DNA of 48,491 nucleotides from Enterococcus lemanii (GCF_016909125.1 NZ_JAFBFD010000022.1:1-48491), one strand, 5' to 3'; positions 6,201-15,399 are shown, numbered from the stretch's first letter. The notes: generated from the letters alone by a model not told the origin. Numbers and translations: made by a program.

Positions 6201-8545
6201 TAATTGCTTCAAAAATTATCGATACCAATTGGATTGATGAAGGCGGCACTAGCGAAGATATTTATAAAGTAGTTGGTGCAAATGATCTAGAATTAGGATT
6301 AAATATAATCGAAACGAAAACATGGAATAATCAATATTTAGAATTACAATTGTATAAACCTGAAGATCAACAAATGCCAAATGGAAATGTAGTTAGTTAC
6401 ACTGCAAACGATATGTCTGTGGGTGACCTCGATGGCGATGGGCAACTGGAGTTAGTTGTCAAATGGGATGCTGGTGGGCAAGATAATTCTAAAAGTGGCT
6501 ATACAGGAACAACATTTTTAGATGGTTATGACATCGATTTTGGTACAGGAGATGTAAAATTATTATGGCGGATTGATTTAGGTGTCAATATTCGTTCCGG
6601 TGCTCATTATACTCAATTTCAGGTTTGGGATTATGATGGTGATGGACGAGCTGAAATTGCTGTTAAGACAGCAGATGGAACAACAACTTATAAAAGTAGC
6701 GATGGAACAGATATAGGTTTAACGGAAACTGGATATGTAGGAGCAACCAATGCAGCTAATTTACCAACAAATAAAATTAGCGAAAAACATGATTATCGCA
6801 ATAGCTCTGGTTACATATTAGAGGGCCCAGAATACTTCACAATGTTTAATGGTGAAGACGGAACTATCGTTGGAACAACTAGCTATGAGCCAGCAAGAGG
6901 AAATGTAAGCGCTTGGGGAGATAGTTATGGAAATCGAGTGGATCGATTCTTGGCTGGTACAGCTTATTTAGATGGTGAAGCACCATATGCTGTAATGGCA
7001 AGAGGATATTATACTAGGACAGCTTTAACAGCTTATTATTTAGCAGATACAGATGATGATGGTATTGGTGATAGTTTAAGAATCAAATGGAAATTCGATT
7101 CAGATGTAGCAGGAAAAGAGTTTGAGGGCCAAGGAAACCATAATTTGAGTATTGCGGACGTTGATAATGACGGTAAAGACGAAATTCTTTTTGGCTCTAT
7201 TACTTTTGATCATGACGGTACAGTTCTTTATAATACTAAATTAGGACATGGAGATGCCATGCATTTAGGAGATTGGTTACCTGAACGGGATGGGTTAGAA
7301 TTGATGTCTGTAAAAGAAAATGCAAGTGCTAAATACCATGTGGTCGTTTCTGATGCAGCGACTGGAGAAGAATTAATGGCTTATAATACTGGTCGCGATA
7401 CAGGACGTGGTGCTGCATCTGATATTGACCCGACGTCACCTGGTGCTGAATTTTGGTCAATTGCTCCAGCCGAATTTAATCCAGAAGATGGTAATCCAAG
7501 CTGGAATTCGAATAAGGGCGCAGTGTATGCAACAACTTCAACTTTAGATAATTTAGTAAAATTATCTGATAGAAATCCTGCTGCAAATGGTTTAATGTAC
7601 TGGGATGGGGATCTATTAAGAGAAATTCAAGACCATGTGTTTAATGAAAAAGAAGGATATGTTCCAGTATCAACAGGCATCTATAAATGGGATTATGAAA
7701 ATAAAAAACAAAATACTTTATTTGATAGTTCAGAAGCATATACTTCTAATGGTACAAAAGGAAATCCAGGAATTTCTGGAGACTTATTTGGGGATTGGCG
7801 TGAAGAAATGGTTTTAAGAGTAGCTGATGATAATAGTAAAGTTAGAATTTATTCTACCACAATCCCAACAGATTATGTAATTCCAACTTTATTAGAAGAT
7901 TTACAATATAGAGAAAGTTTAGCATGGCAAAATACTTCATACAATCAACCGCCACATACTAGCTATTTATTAAGTGAAGGTGTGATTACAGCAGACGTTT
8001 CTCTTGAACAAGTAAATTCTGTAGTTGCTGTAAACTTTACAGAAGCTTCTGATGGTGTAAATGGCCACGATATTGAAGGATATCAAATTTGGCGTTGGGA
8101 AAAAGATAAAGAGGAAAAGACAATTATCGCTGATTTAACGAACGATCAATTAACCAAAACGGCAACAGGCTATGTATACGAGGATAAAACAGCACTTTCA
8201 AATACAAATTACCAATATGCTGTTTCTTCAAAAGTGAACGGCCGTACCTCTTACTTGTCTAAGTCTGTTTCAATTAAAACTGCTGATTCAAAACCTGTAG
8301 AGAAACTTACTTTAAACTTTTCTGGTATTAAAACTTTGAAAAAAGGAAAAACACTCCAATTAGAAGCAACGGCAACACCAGTAAATGCTGATTTGACAGG
8401 ATTAGTATTTGAATCAAGTCGTAACGAGTTTGCAACAATTGATGAAAATGGCTTAATTACAGCTGTGAAAGATGGAACGACTAAAATTACTGTAACAACG
8501 AATTCAGGTGTTTCAGCAAGCTTTACATTACGAGTAACAAAGTAA
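3248..8545 (+). CDS. Secreted bifunctional rhamnogalacturonan acetylesterase (CE12-like) / rhamnogalacturonan lyase (PL11-like)
   Basis: A 1765-residue extracellular enzyme for rhamnogalacturonan I of pectin. Order: signal peptide (cleavage after KVNA), a beta-sandwich domain (about 30-195), an SGNH esterase (about 215-450) with Ser in SDSTVQTY, the IGGRSS block, Asn in FGHND and Asp/His in DSTHL, fibronectin III (about 475-575), a second beta-sandwich (about 580-720), two fibronectin III-like repeats (to about 925), the lyase (about 930-1560), another fibronectin III-like domain, and a C-terminal BIG2 domain. The lyase shows LTDRGVTAINLSGNKGG, DLDGDGQLELVVKWDAGG, DYDGDGRAEIAVKTADG and SGDLFGDWREE, as in YesW-type PL11 enzymes with calcium-binding DxDGD loops. 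GTG at 3248 fits the SD GAGGAG better than the GTG at 3239. There is no LPXTG anchor. One chain would deacetylate and cut the same backbone. Confidence 0.9.
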   Translation: MGNKLNKYLLMGGLLLSIGTTKVNAENEINSYQFGSDITIKNIYSDKAGYGLMDYNYPSPAKGWINNVYYDRILETVPGSTYVKEIENGLEFTNKVWTETESTGYGVFRYENTTGLAVQLQPNEYDVTIKLINPTKEDYQAIIESEEITKINELAVPSGQEVEANFSTSLIDGLLDLKFFNPSSAKSEEEAKEKSVFVKSIEIKNSEKKEAGIKPTIYLASDSTVQTYDTYYAPQTGWGETLWNFFGDKIEQREAVGASYSQSEIYESSNAIIENRAIGGRSSKSFIQEGKLDELLDDIKPGDFLLVQFGHNDATASRPNRFVSIDDFEYWMQMYVDGALQRGATPVLVTPVTRYSYNENGFKEDFKAYGDVMRSMADAQNLPLVDLSKASIELSNQFGIEGAKSFFLHVNPGEYEGAYINGATDSTHLQYYGALKFAQCVAQEITDIDVTALNEKIQTSVNSLIERVVFLESTDVPEKVENLKLVSSGATSATLSWNSVNSAELYYIYRQELKDDLSIEEIDFTEASRYAVSITSTFTDKKVEKGKSYVYAVAAYNDKGLSEVSDKIKVSTKESEYSFDINWKNSPTLKGWTGVNNDTIYSKERGYGFKKEMSNGRYRNNSGNEVANEMAEDFTLSEGEFLVDLPNGTYEVTVYAGDLLSGTSTIKSGFIMEGKSVGSISIRQSLGSLTTDINVEDGQLNVGIVGPNPYFNGVEITPILLAPSGFSVSEKNIEGNQLSFLIGFNPVEGAVSYRIYGKSDTDQIFKEIKSFTAEEYESNELACRSMIAPIGEIYQYYMTAVMADGTETAKSNHVIVEALDNSAEIPKKPTNLVATVAKDFEKTLIWDQDERANEYIVYRSNKSDSGFVNIATVSEPTYTDSDQSLLANHTYYYQVQGKSSGGVSEISEQLAVEPLEGKPVATAAETLTDRGVTAINLSGNKGGETVVSATDEKGNEYSNGVYLSWRSFTKDPKGNTYDVYRGEKLIASKIIDTNWIDEGGTSEDIYKVVGANDLELGLNIIETKTWNNQYLELQLYKPEDQQMPNGNVVSYTANDMSVGDLDGDGQLELVVKWDAGGQDNSKSGYTGTTFLDGYDIDFGTGDVKLLWRIDLGVNIRSGAHYTQFQVWDYDGDGRAEIAVKTADGTTTYKSSDGTDIGLTETGYVGATNAANLPTNKISEKHDYRNSSGYILEGPEYFTMFNGEDGTIVGTTSYEPARGNVSAWGDSYGNRVDRFLAGTAYLDGEAPYAVMARGYYTRTALTAYYLADTDDDGIGDSLRIKWKFDSDVAGKEFEGQGNHNLSIADVDNDGKDEILFGSITFDHDGTVLYNTKLGHGDAMHLGDWLPERDGLELMSVKENASAKYHVVVSDAATGEELMAYNTGRDTGRGAASDIDPTSPGAEFWSIAPAEFNPEDGNPSWNSNKGAVYATTSTLDNLVKLSDRNPAANGLMYWDGDLLREIQDHVFNEKEGYVPVSTGIYKWDYENKKQNTLFDSSEAYTSNGTKGNPGISGDLFGDWREEMVLRVADDNSKVRIYSTTIPTDYVIPTLLEDLQYRESLAWQNTSYNQPPHTSYLLSEGVITADVSLEQVNSVVAVNFTEASDGVNGHDIEGYQIWRWEKDKEEKTIIADLTNDQLTKTATGYVYEDKTALSNTNYQYAVSSKVNGRTSYLSKSVSIKTADSKPVEKLTLNFSGIKTLKKGKTLQLEATATPVNADLTGLVFESSRNEFATIDENGLITAVKDGTTKITVTTNSGVSASFTLRVTK

Positions 8546-8580
8546 AGAGAAAAATCGTCTTAAGAATTTAAAGATACTAT

Positions 8581-8627
8581 AAGTGAATAAAACTTGTTAT
8601 TGAACAAGTTTTATTCACTTTTTTTAT
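8581..8627 (+). terminator. Intrinsic terminator after the pectin enzyme
   Basis: An 18-bp perfect stem, AAGTGAATAAAACTTGTT against AACAAGTTTTATTCACTT, with loop ATTG, followed by TTTTTTATTT. Confidence 0.92.
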
Positions 8628-8688
8628 TTCTTATTTGTAATTATCAACTTTTTAAATGAATTTTTAATTTTCGATTTGATTTTTCTTG

Positions 8689-8717
8689 TTGACCTTAAAT
8701 ATGATAATGGCGATAAT
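8689..8717 (+). promoter_or_regulatory. Promoter of kup
   Basis: TTGACC (8689-8694), a 17-base spacer and GATAAT (8712-8717), close to the sigma-A consensus. Confidence 0.7.
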
Positions 8718-8800
8718 ACATCCATTGGCAAAAAATAAATAAAAAAACCATGTTCTAAAGGGGTTTTTTTAGGATGAAAAAATTAGGGGGCGCCAAAAAA

Positions 8801-10783
8801 ATGAATAAGAAAAGCAAGCTTTCTATAGCCGGTTTGTTAGTAGCGATGGGAGTCGTATATGGTGATATTGGCACGAGTCCTTTATATGTAATGAAAGCGA
8901 TTGTTGAGGGGAATGGGGGGCTTTCAACGTTAGATGAGAGCTTTATATTAGGAACTGTTTCGCTAATTTTTTGGACATTGACGTTACTGACAACCATTAA
9001 GTATGTACTAATTGCATTAAATGCGGATAACCATGGAGAAGGTGGGATTTTTTCTTTGTATACGCTAGTCCGCAAGCAAGGTAAATTTTTAATTATTCCA
9101 GCAATGATTGGTGGTGCTGCTTTATTAGCTGATGGGGTATTGACGCCAGCTGTGACGGTTACGACAGCAATAGAAGGACTAAGGGGGATTCCGGCCTTTT
9201 ATGAAGCATTTGGAATGAACCAAAATATTATCGTAATGATTACTTTGCTCATCCTATTGTTTTTATTTGGTTTGCAAAGGTTTGGAACAGATTTTGTCGG
9301 CAAAGCATTTGGTCCCATTATGTTTTTTTGGTTTACTTTTTTGGGAGTTGTTGGCGTATTAAACTTTGTGGAAGATTTAAGTGTGATTCGTGCATTTAAT
9401 CCAGTCTACGCCTTTAAATTATTATTAAATCCCAATAATCGTTTAGGTGTTTTAATTTTGGGAAATATTTTCTTAGCAACAACTGGGGCAGAAGCTTTGT
9501 ACTCAGACATGGGGCATGTTGGAAAAACCAATATTCATGTGAGTTGGCCTTATGTAAAAATTTGTTTGCTACTAAATTATTTAGGTCAAGCAGCGTGGTT
9601 AACAAGAGCTGTTCACATGCCTAATAGTTATGTAGGCGAGCATTTAAATCCGTTTTTTAAAATTTTACCCGATGGCTGGCTAGTTGTTGGTGTTGCTTTT
9701 GCGACAATTGCAGCAGTGATTGCCTCACAAGCATTACTATCTGGATCGTTTACACTTGTTTCTGAAGCGATGAAGTTAAAACTTTTGCCAAGATTGAATA
9801 TCTTGTATCCTGGTGTTTCAATTGGCCAGATGTATATTCCGACCGTAAATCTTATATTATGGTTTTCTTGCTCTTTAGTTGTTTTAACTTTTAGAACTTC
9901 TTCGAAAATGGAAGCGGCTTATGGTCTTTCAATTACTGTGACGATGTTAATGACGACTTTTTTATTGTACTTTTATTTAATCCAAACAAAACATAACAAA
10001 TTTTTTTCACTTTGTGTGACGTTATTCTTTGGGATTATTGAGTTTATATTCTTCCTCTCAAGTGCGGCAAAATTCTTTCATGGTGGCTTTGTAGCGGTCT
10101 TTATGGCACTGGTTATCTTGTTGGTGATGGTGATTTGGGAACGGAGCAATGCGATTCAAGAGCGTGAAGCAGAAGAAGTTAGTTTGCGTGACATGTTACC
10201 TCAGTTAACTGCATTACACCAAGATGACTCAATTCCATTATTTCAAACGAATGTTGTATTTTTAGTGCCGAAATTAGAAGGCGATATGATTGGACGGCAA
10301 TTCTTATATTCAATTTTAGATAAACAGCCAAAACGAGCGAAGGTTTATTGGTTTATTAACGTAGTCGTGACCGACGAGCCTTTTACAAAAGAATTTAGTG
10401 TAGACACAATGGGAACGGACTTTATTGTAAAAGTAAAACTTTTTTTAGGTTTTCGTGTAAATCAAGAAGTAAATGTTTATATTCGTCAAATTATTCATGA
10501 CTTGATGAAAGATGGCCGTTTAGCCAAACAACCACAACGGTATTCCATTACGCCTGGTCGTGAAGTAGGCGACTTTAAATTTGTATTAATTGAAGAAGTC
10601 CTTTCAAATAATACTGAATTAACTTACTGGGAGCGTCAAATAATCGGTACAAAATTATTTATTAAACGACACACGACGACGCCTGAAAAATGGTTTGGAC
10701 TTGAATATAGTGAAACAAGACGAGAAAAAGTTCCTTTAGTCATTGGAAAACCAAAGAAAACACACTTAATTGAACGGAGCTAA
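8801..10783 (+). CDS. kup: Kup-family potassium uptake protein
   Basis: Low-affinity potassium (or potassium/proton) transporter of the KUP/HAK/KT family in the cytoplasmic membrane. The family signature [14 protein letters not shown] follows the N-terminus at once. About twelve hydrophobic segments follow, then a soluble C-terminal domain from about residue 460. The length of 660 residues is normal. The ATG at 8801 has the SD AGGGGG (8785-8790) ten bases before it. The upstream ATG at 8774 has only AGG directly against it, so 8801 is chosen. It is monocistronic, with its own promoter and a terminator shared with the convergent mvaS. A hairpin of mainly A-U pairs (8741-8770) lies in the leader. 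No c-di-AMP riboswitch was recognised. Confidence 0.92.
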   Translation: MNKKSKLSIAGLLVAMGVVYGDIGTSPLYVMKAIVEGNGGLSTLDESFILGTVSLIFWTLTLLTTIKYVLIALNADNHGEGGIFSLYTLVRKQGKFLIIPAMIGGAALLADGVLTPAVTVTTAIEGLRGIPAFYEAFGMNQNIIVMITLLILLFLFGLQRFGTDFVGKAFGPIMFFWFTFLGVVGVLNFVEDLSVIRAFNPVYAFKLLLNPNNRLGVLILGNIFLATTGAEALYSDMGHVGKTNIHVSWPYVKICLLLNYLGQAAWLTRAVHMPNSYVGEHLNPFFKILPDGWLVVGVAFATIAAVIASQALLSGSFTLVSEAMKLKLLPRLNILYPGVSIGQMYIPTVNLILWFSCSLVVLTFRTSSKMEAAYGLSITVTMLMTTFLLYFYLIQTKHNKFFSLCVTLFFGIIEFIFFLSSAAKFFHGGFVAVFMALVILLVMVIWERSNAIQEREAEEVSLRDMLPQLTALHQDDSIPLFQTNVVFLVPKLEGDMIGRQFLYSILDKQPKRAKVYWFINVVVTDEPFTKEFSVDTMGTDFIVKVKLFLGFRVNQEVNVYIRQIIHDLMKDGRLAKQPQRYSITPGREVGDFKFVLIEEVLSNNTELTYWERQIIGTKLFIKRHTTTPEKWFGLEYSETRREKVPLVIGKPKKTHLIERS

Positions 10784-10795
10784 TTTAGCTAAAGC

Positions 10796-10831
10796 AAAAA
10801 CCGACAGAGCTTTTCTAGCTCGTCGGTTTTT
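10796..10831. terminator. Bidirectional terminator between kup and mvaS
   Basis: The stem AAAAACCGAC-AGAGC against GCTC-GTCGGTTTTT is flanked by A-rich and T-rich arms, so it can end both kup (+) and the convergent mvaS (-). Confidence 0.88.
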
Positions 10832-10834
10832 ACT

Positions 10835-11989
10835 TTAGCTTTCGCGGTATTCTCGGATTGTGTTTTCGATTTTTATAATACTGTAGGGGGTTGGGTCTGC
10901 AAAAGTAGCCGATTGGTGAATATCCAAAGAATCTTCAAACATTTGCTCATATTCACGAATCGAAAGTGCTTGTCTTTGATTAAGTAACTTTTGATGGTCT
11001 TGTGTATTTAAGTGTTCGTGGTAATTTTTAACTAATTTTCCACTAAATAATTCGGCGACAGAACCTGATCCATAACTAAAGAAACCAATTCGATCCCCTT
11101 CTTTTAAGGTCTTTGAATTCTCAAGTAAAGAAATGAATCCTAAATAAAGTGAACCGGTATAAAGATTGCCAACCCGACGACTGTAACAAATGCTGGCTTC
11201 ATATTGTTCGAGTAAGCGCGTTTGTTCTTCGCTTGTTTCTGTTTCTAAAATTGACAACAAGGCTTTTTTCCCCATTTTAGTATAGGGTATATGGAAGGAA
11301 AAAGCTGAAAAATCTTTGAGTGTTCGTTCATAACGTTTTTGATATTCTTGCCAAACTTTTTGAAATGCTTGTACATATGTTTCATTTGATAAAGGTCCAT
11401 CAACTAAAGGATAATCATATCCAATGGGGCGCCAAAAGTCGTAAATATCTTGGGTGAAAGAGAGATTTTCTTCTTCTAAAACAAGCAAACGAGGATTTTG
11501 ACTAATAAGTATTGCGACGGCTCCGGCGCCTTGAGTCGGTTCGCCTCCAGATTTTAGTCCATATCTAGCAACATCTGAAGCAATGACAAGGACTTTACTA
11601 TTTGGGTTTAAAGCAACGTGGTTTTTAGCCATTTGTACGCCTGCAGTTGCTCCGTAGCAAGCTTCTTTAATTTCAAAAGATCGGGCAAAAGGTTGGATAC
11701 CTAAAAGTCGATGTAAAACGACGGCTGAAGCCTTGGATTCGTCAATGCTTGATTCAGTTCCAACAATTATCATGTCAATGGATGCTAAATCTTCTTTTGT
11801 TAACATCTCTTTTGCAGCATTTGTGGCAAAAGTTACGATATCTTGTGTTTTTGGGCTGACGGCCATTTCGCTTTGACCAATCCCAATTAAAAACTTGTTA
11901 GGATCAACCGCTCGCGCTTGTGCAAGTTCGACCATATTTACATAATAAGGTGGAACATAAAAATTTATTTTATCAATACCAACATTCAT
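10835..11989 (-). CDS. mvaS: Hydroxymethylglutaryl-CoA synthase
   Basis: Condenses acetyl-CoA with acetoacetyl-CoA to HMG-CoA, the second step of the mevalonate route to isoprenoids. At 384 residues it has the length of enterococcal MvaS. Catalytic residues are visible: Glu79 (GTES), Cys111 (EACYGATAG) and His233 (SFHIPYTK). The GGEPTQGAGAVA and GNLYTGSLYLG blocks are conserved. The start has a good SD (AGAAGGAGA). It is transcribed divergently from mvaE across a 180-base region, so the two share control DNA. This is the standard arrangement in enterococci. Confidence 0.96.
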   Translation of the reverse strand: MNVGIDKINFYVPPYYVNMVELAQARAVDPNKFLIGIGQSEMAVSPKTQDIVTFATNAAKEMLTKEDLASIDMIIVGTESSIDESKASAVVLHRLLGIQPFARSFEIKEACYGATAGVQMAKNHVALNPNSKVLVIASDVARYGLKSGGEPTQGAGAVAILISQNPRLLVLEEENLSFTQDIYDFWRPIGYDYPLVDGPLSNETYVQAFQKVWQEYQKRYERTLKDFSAFSFHIPYTKMGKKALLSILETETSEEQTRLLEQYEASICYSRRVGNLYTGSLYLGFISLLENSKTLKEGDRIGFFSYGSGSVAELFSGKLVKNYHEHLNTQDHQKLLNQRQALSIREYEQMFEDSLDIHQSATFADPTPYSIIKIENTIREYRES

Positions 11990-12169
11990 TGTGTCATTCT
12001 CCTTCTAAAACTCTGTATCCTTAAATTTACCATATTTTTGTTATTTGTGGGGAATAATTGTTTAGATTTTAAACTTTGTTTTAAAATTGTAATGAAGGGG
12101 ATTTTTCAAGCAAAAGTCTATTTTTTTTTTATAAGAAGAATGATATAGTTCAATAGGAGGTGTGACTAC
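11990..12169. promoter_or_regulatory. Divergent mvaS/mvaE control region
   Basis: A 180-base AT-rich region between two divergently transcribed mevalonate genes, with a run of T near 12119-12130 and a TGATATAGT (12141-12149) that could serve as the mvaE -10. No convincing -35 boxes or operator were identified. Confidence 0.4.
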
Positions 12170-14605
12170 GTGAAAGACGTTGTAATTATTGATGCTTTAA
12201 GAACGCCAATCGGGAAATTTCGAGGGAAACTCAGTCACTTAAGTGCAGTAGATTTAGGCGTTGTCGTAACGAAGGCGCTTTTAGAACGCCATTCGTCATT
12301 TGAAGATAAAATAGATGAAGTTATTTTTGGAAATGTTTTACAAGCTGGAGTTGGTCAAAATCCTGCGCGCCAAATTGCGTTAAAAAGTGGCCTAGCAGTC
12401 GAAATTCCGGCAATGACGGTAAATGAAGTTTGTGGTTCAGGGTTAAAAGCGTTGGCATTGGCTCAGCAAGCGATTCAACTTGGGAAAGCACAAGTGGTAC
12501 TCGCTGGTGGGACAGAAAGCATGAGTCAAGCGCCTTATTATAGTTATTTTAATAAAGAAACTGGTAGTTATTCGCAACCCAATCCAATTATGGTTCACGA
12601 TGGCCTGACCGATGCTTTTAGTGGGAAACATATGGGATTAACGGCTGAGAATGTTGCTGAACAATACAATGTTTTACGAACAGCAGCCGATGAATTTGCG
12701 TTGAATTCGCATTTAAAAGCAGCACGAGCGCAAGAAAATGGTTGGTTTGATGCAGAGATTGTCCCTGTTTTAGATAACGAAGGCAACCTAGTGATGCAAG
12801 ATGAAGGCGTTCGGAAACATTCAAGTTTAGAGAAGTTGGCTACTTTAAACCCAGTTTTTAAAGAAGAAGGGCAAGTCACAGCAGGTAATGCTTCAACGGT
12901 TAATGATGGGGCTTCTGTTGTTTTATTGGCCTCAAAAGAATTTGCTGAAAATAATAATCTACCTTATTTAGCAACGATAAAAGATATTGTTGAAATAGGG
13001 ATTGAACCAAGCATTATGGGAATTTCACCAATCACTGCCATTACTAAATTACTAGAGAGAAATCAACTGACTAAAGAGCAAATTGATGCTTTTGAAATTA
13101 ATGAAGCTTTTGCGACAACTTCTTTAGTCGTTGAGCAACAATTAGGCCTTGATTCAAGTAAGGTGAATATGGCAGGAGGCGGTATTTCTTTAGGACATCC
13201 GATAGGAGCAAGTGGCGCAAGAATTGTTACGACCGCACTGAATCAATTGCAACGTGTGAATGGACGATTTGCAGTCGCTTCTCTTTGTGTTGGAGGGGGA
13301 TTAGGTTTAGCGATCCTGTTAGAAAGGCCGAAATATTCATTTGAATCGGAAAAGAAATTTTACCAGTTAGCACCTAAGGAACGCCGAGAAAGGCTCTTTC
13401 AACAAGGAAAAATTACGAAAGAAACAAAAGAAACTTTTGCTGAAAATGGATTATCTGAAGAAATAGCGAATCATTTAATTGAAAATCAAATCAGTGATTT
13501 TTCGTTGCCGCTAGGTGTCGCTTTAAATTTTAAAATAAATCAAACAGATTATGTGATTCCTTTAGCAACAGAAGAACCTTCCGTAGTAGCTGCTTGTAGT
13601 AACGGAGCGAAAATGGCGTTAGCAAATGGTGGGTTTACAAGTACCATGCCAGAAAAGTATTTACGTGGGCAAATTGTCTTAATGAATGTTCAAGACAGTC
13701 AAGCATTAAAAAAACAAATTGAATTAAAACAAGCAGCGATTTTTGAACGTGCTGCCGAAGTTTATCCATCAATTATTCAGCGTGGTGGTGGGGTAAAGGC
13801 GTTAGAAGTGCGTTTGTTTAAAGAGTCACCGTCTTACGTTTCAGTTGATTTAATTGTTGATACAAAAGATGCAATGGGTGCGAATATATTAAATACGATT
13901 TTAGAAGGTGTCGCAAATTTACTGCGCGAGTGGTTTTCAGAAGAAATCTTATTTAGTATTCTAAGTAATTATGCAACAGAATCCCTCGTGACGACCACTT
14001 GTTTGATCTCATTTGAACAATTATCGAAAGAAAAAGATCCGAGTAAAGGCAAAGAAATAGCTGAAAAAATAGCGCACGCTTCTTTATTTGCTAAACTTGA
14101 TCCTTATCGAGCAACAACAAATAACAAAGGAATCATGAATGGAATTGAAGCACTTGTTTTAGCGACAGGAAATGATACTCGAGCAGTTTCTGCCAGTATT
14201 CATGCTTATGCAGCACGCCACGGTAAATATGAAGGATTAAGCACTTGGACGGTTGTTCCAGAAGGCTTAAAAGGAGAATTAACAATTCCACTTGCTTTAG
14301 GAAGTGTAGGTGGAGCGACTCGTGTTTTACCGAAAGCTCAAGCAGCCCTCGATTTATTACAAATTGATAGTGCCACCAAACTTGCCCAAATTACGGCAGC
14401 AGTTGGCTTAGCTCAAAATTTGGCAGCATTACGGGCACTAGTATCTGAAGGGATTCAACAAGGGCACATGGCCTTGCAAGCACGTTCACTTGCTTTATCA
14501 GTTGGTGCTCAAGGACTAGAAGTTCAACAAGTCGCAAGTGCATTAAAAGACCAAGTGATGAATGAAAAAAATGCACGTAAAATATTACAAGCCATACGTC
14601 AGTAG
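12170..14605 (+). CDS. mvaE: Bifunctional acetyl-CoA acetyltransferase / HMG-CoA reductase
   Basis: Fused first and third enzymes of the mevalonate pathway, as known from Enterococcus. The thiolase half (about 1-385) has Cys88 in NEVCGSGLKA, His in SLGHPIGASGAR and Cys373 in SLCVGGGLG. The class II HMG-CoA reductase half (about 395-811) has ATEEPSVVAACSNGAK, QRGGGVKALEVR, VDTKDAMGAN, GNDTRAVSA and the catalytic His in GHMALQARS. At 811 residues it is slightly longer than E. faecalis MvaE. The start is GTG, with AGGAGG (12155-12160) nine bases upstream. It is monocistronic and ends at a strong terminator. Together with mvaS it supplies the first three steps. The later mevalonate genes are not in this window. 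Confidence 0.96.
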   Translation: MKDVVIIDALRTPIGKFRGKLSHLSAVDLGVVVTKALLERHSSFEDKIDEVIFGNVLQAGVGQNPARQIALKSGLAVEIPAMTVNEVCGSGLKALALAQQAIQLGKAQVVLAGGTESMSQAPYYSYFNKETGSYSQPNPIMVHDGLTDAFSGKHMGLTAENVAEQYNVLRTAADEFALNSHLKAARAQENGWFDAEIVPVLDNEGNLVMQDEGVRKHSSLEKLATLNPVFKEEGQVTAGNASTVNDGASVVLLASKEFAENNNLPYLATIKDIVEIGIEPSIMGISPITAITKLLERNQLTKEQIDAFEINEAFATTSLVVEQQLGLDSSKVNMAGGGISLGHPIGASGARIVTTALNQLQRVNGRFAVASLCVGGGLGLAILLERPKYSFESEKKFYQLAPKERRERLFQQGKITKETKETFAENGLSEEIANHLIENQISDFSLPLGVALNFKINQTDYVIPLATEEPSVVAACSNGAKMALANGGFTSTMPEKYLRGQIVLMNVQDSQALKKQIELKQAAIFERAAEVYPSIIQRGGGVKALEVRLFKESPSYVSVDLIVDTKDAMGANILNTILEGVANLLREWFSEEILFSILSNYATESLVTTTCLISFEQLSKEKDPSKGKEIAEKIAHASLFAKLDPYRATTNNKGIMNGIEALVLATGNDTRAVSASIHAYAARHGKYEGLSTWTVVPEGLKGELTIPLALGSVGGATRVLPKAQAALDLLQIDSATKLAQITAAVGLAQNLAALRALVSEGIQQGHMALQARSLALSVGAQGLEVQQVASALKDQVMNEKNARKILQAIRQ

Positions 14606-14632
14606 CTTATAAAGTTACGAAAAACACAACGA

Positions 14633-14678
14633 GAACCCCTCTAGGAGTGATGATCTTCCTAGAGGGGTTCAAAATTTT
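14633..14678. terminator. Intrinsic terminator of mvaE
   Basis: A 14-bp stem, GAACCCCTCTAGGA against TCCTAGAGGGGTTC, then AAAATTTT. Probably shared with the convergent gene that ends at 14685. Confidence 0.88.
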
Positions 14679-14684
14679 AATAAA

Positions 14685-15353
14685 TTAAGCGATTGTTTTG
14701 GCAAAAGCTTCAATTAATGGAATGACTTCTAATTTTAATTTATACTTTCTTTCAAGCGCTGTTTCAATCGTAAATGTATTGGGCGTAACACTCGAAATGG
14801 TTGCTAAAAGACGCTCTTCTTTTGCCGTTTTTTCTATTAATTTTATCGTACCTGTTTCTTCAACGACAAAAAATTTAGGAAAGGCAGCCATTTGTTCTTT
14901 AAAAAGGGCAAGGGCATCTGCTTCAGGGGTGGAGTTATCCGTGTCGTCAATGTCGGTTGTTACGGTCTCAAGTAACGGTTCGACTTGTTTTTTATCTTCG
15001 GTTTTACTATTTTCTTTCACCGTTGTTTGCGGCTCACTTAACCAATAACTCGCGACATCGGTGATAAGATTTTTACTAGAGCGTTCTAAAACCCCTTTTT
15101 CAAGTGCTTGAATTTGCTTGATAAGATTTATGAAGTTTTCGTCTATAGGCATCGTGACGATGGAATCACGTGTTGTTTGTCCTAAATATTCTAAAGCAAC
15201 CTCTTGTTGGTTAGTCGGTTTAATATAGGCTTTAATAGGCATCTCAAATAAAATGAGCGCTTGTTTTTCCATTTCTGTTAAAAGCATTTGTTGTGCATTT
15301 TTAAAAGAAGGTCTAAATTGTTGTTTTAACTTAGCCAGTTTTTTCTTTTTCAT
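14685..15353 (-). CDS. Unknown protein, 222 residues
   Basis: I do not recognise this protein. It is cytosolic by composition, with a very basic N-terminus (MKKKKLAKLKQQFRPSFKN), a helical section to about residue 115, an acidic low-complexity linker (about 115-155) and a C-terminal beta/alpha section. No membrane segment or catalytic motif stands out. The start is notable: no SD lies directly before the ATG. A clear AAAGGAG lies 47 bases upstream, separated from the ATG by a near-perfect hairpin (15366-15399). An in-frame TGA just before the ATG rules out a longer protein. It converges on mvaE. Confidence 0.7.
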   Translation of the reverse strand: MKKKKLAKLKQQFRPSFKNAQQMLLTEMEKQALILFEMPIKAYIKPTNQQEVALEYLGQTTRDSIVTMPIDENFINLIKQIQALEKGVLERSSKNLITDVASYWLSEPQTTVKENSKTEDKKQVEPLLETVTTDIDDTDNSTPEADALALFKEQMAAFPKFFVVEETGTIKLIEKTAKEERLLATISSVTPNTFTIETALERKYKLKLEVIPLIEAFAKTIA

Positions 15354-15365
15354 TGTTCAAATTGT

Positions 15366-15399
15366 GAAGAATCGTAAATTGCTGGATTTACGTTTCTTC
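15366..15399 (-). repeat. Inverted repeat between SD and start codon
   Basis: 14-base arms, GAAGAATCGTAAAT and ATTTACGTTTCTTC, with one mismatch and a 6-base loop. On the minus strand it lies between AAAGGAG (15401-15407) and the ATG at 15353. No T-run follows, so it is not a terminator. Confidence 0.7.

Noticed and set aside
7635-7817. Alternative-frame coding region inside the pectin enzyme
   Set aside because: No SD, and the main frame has clear lyase homology throughout.
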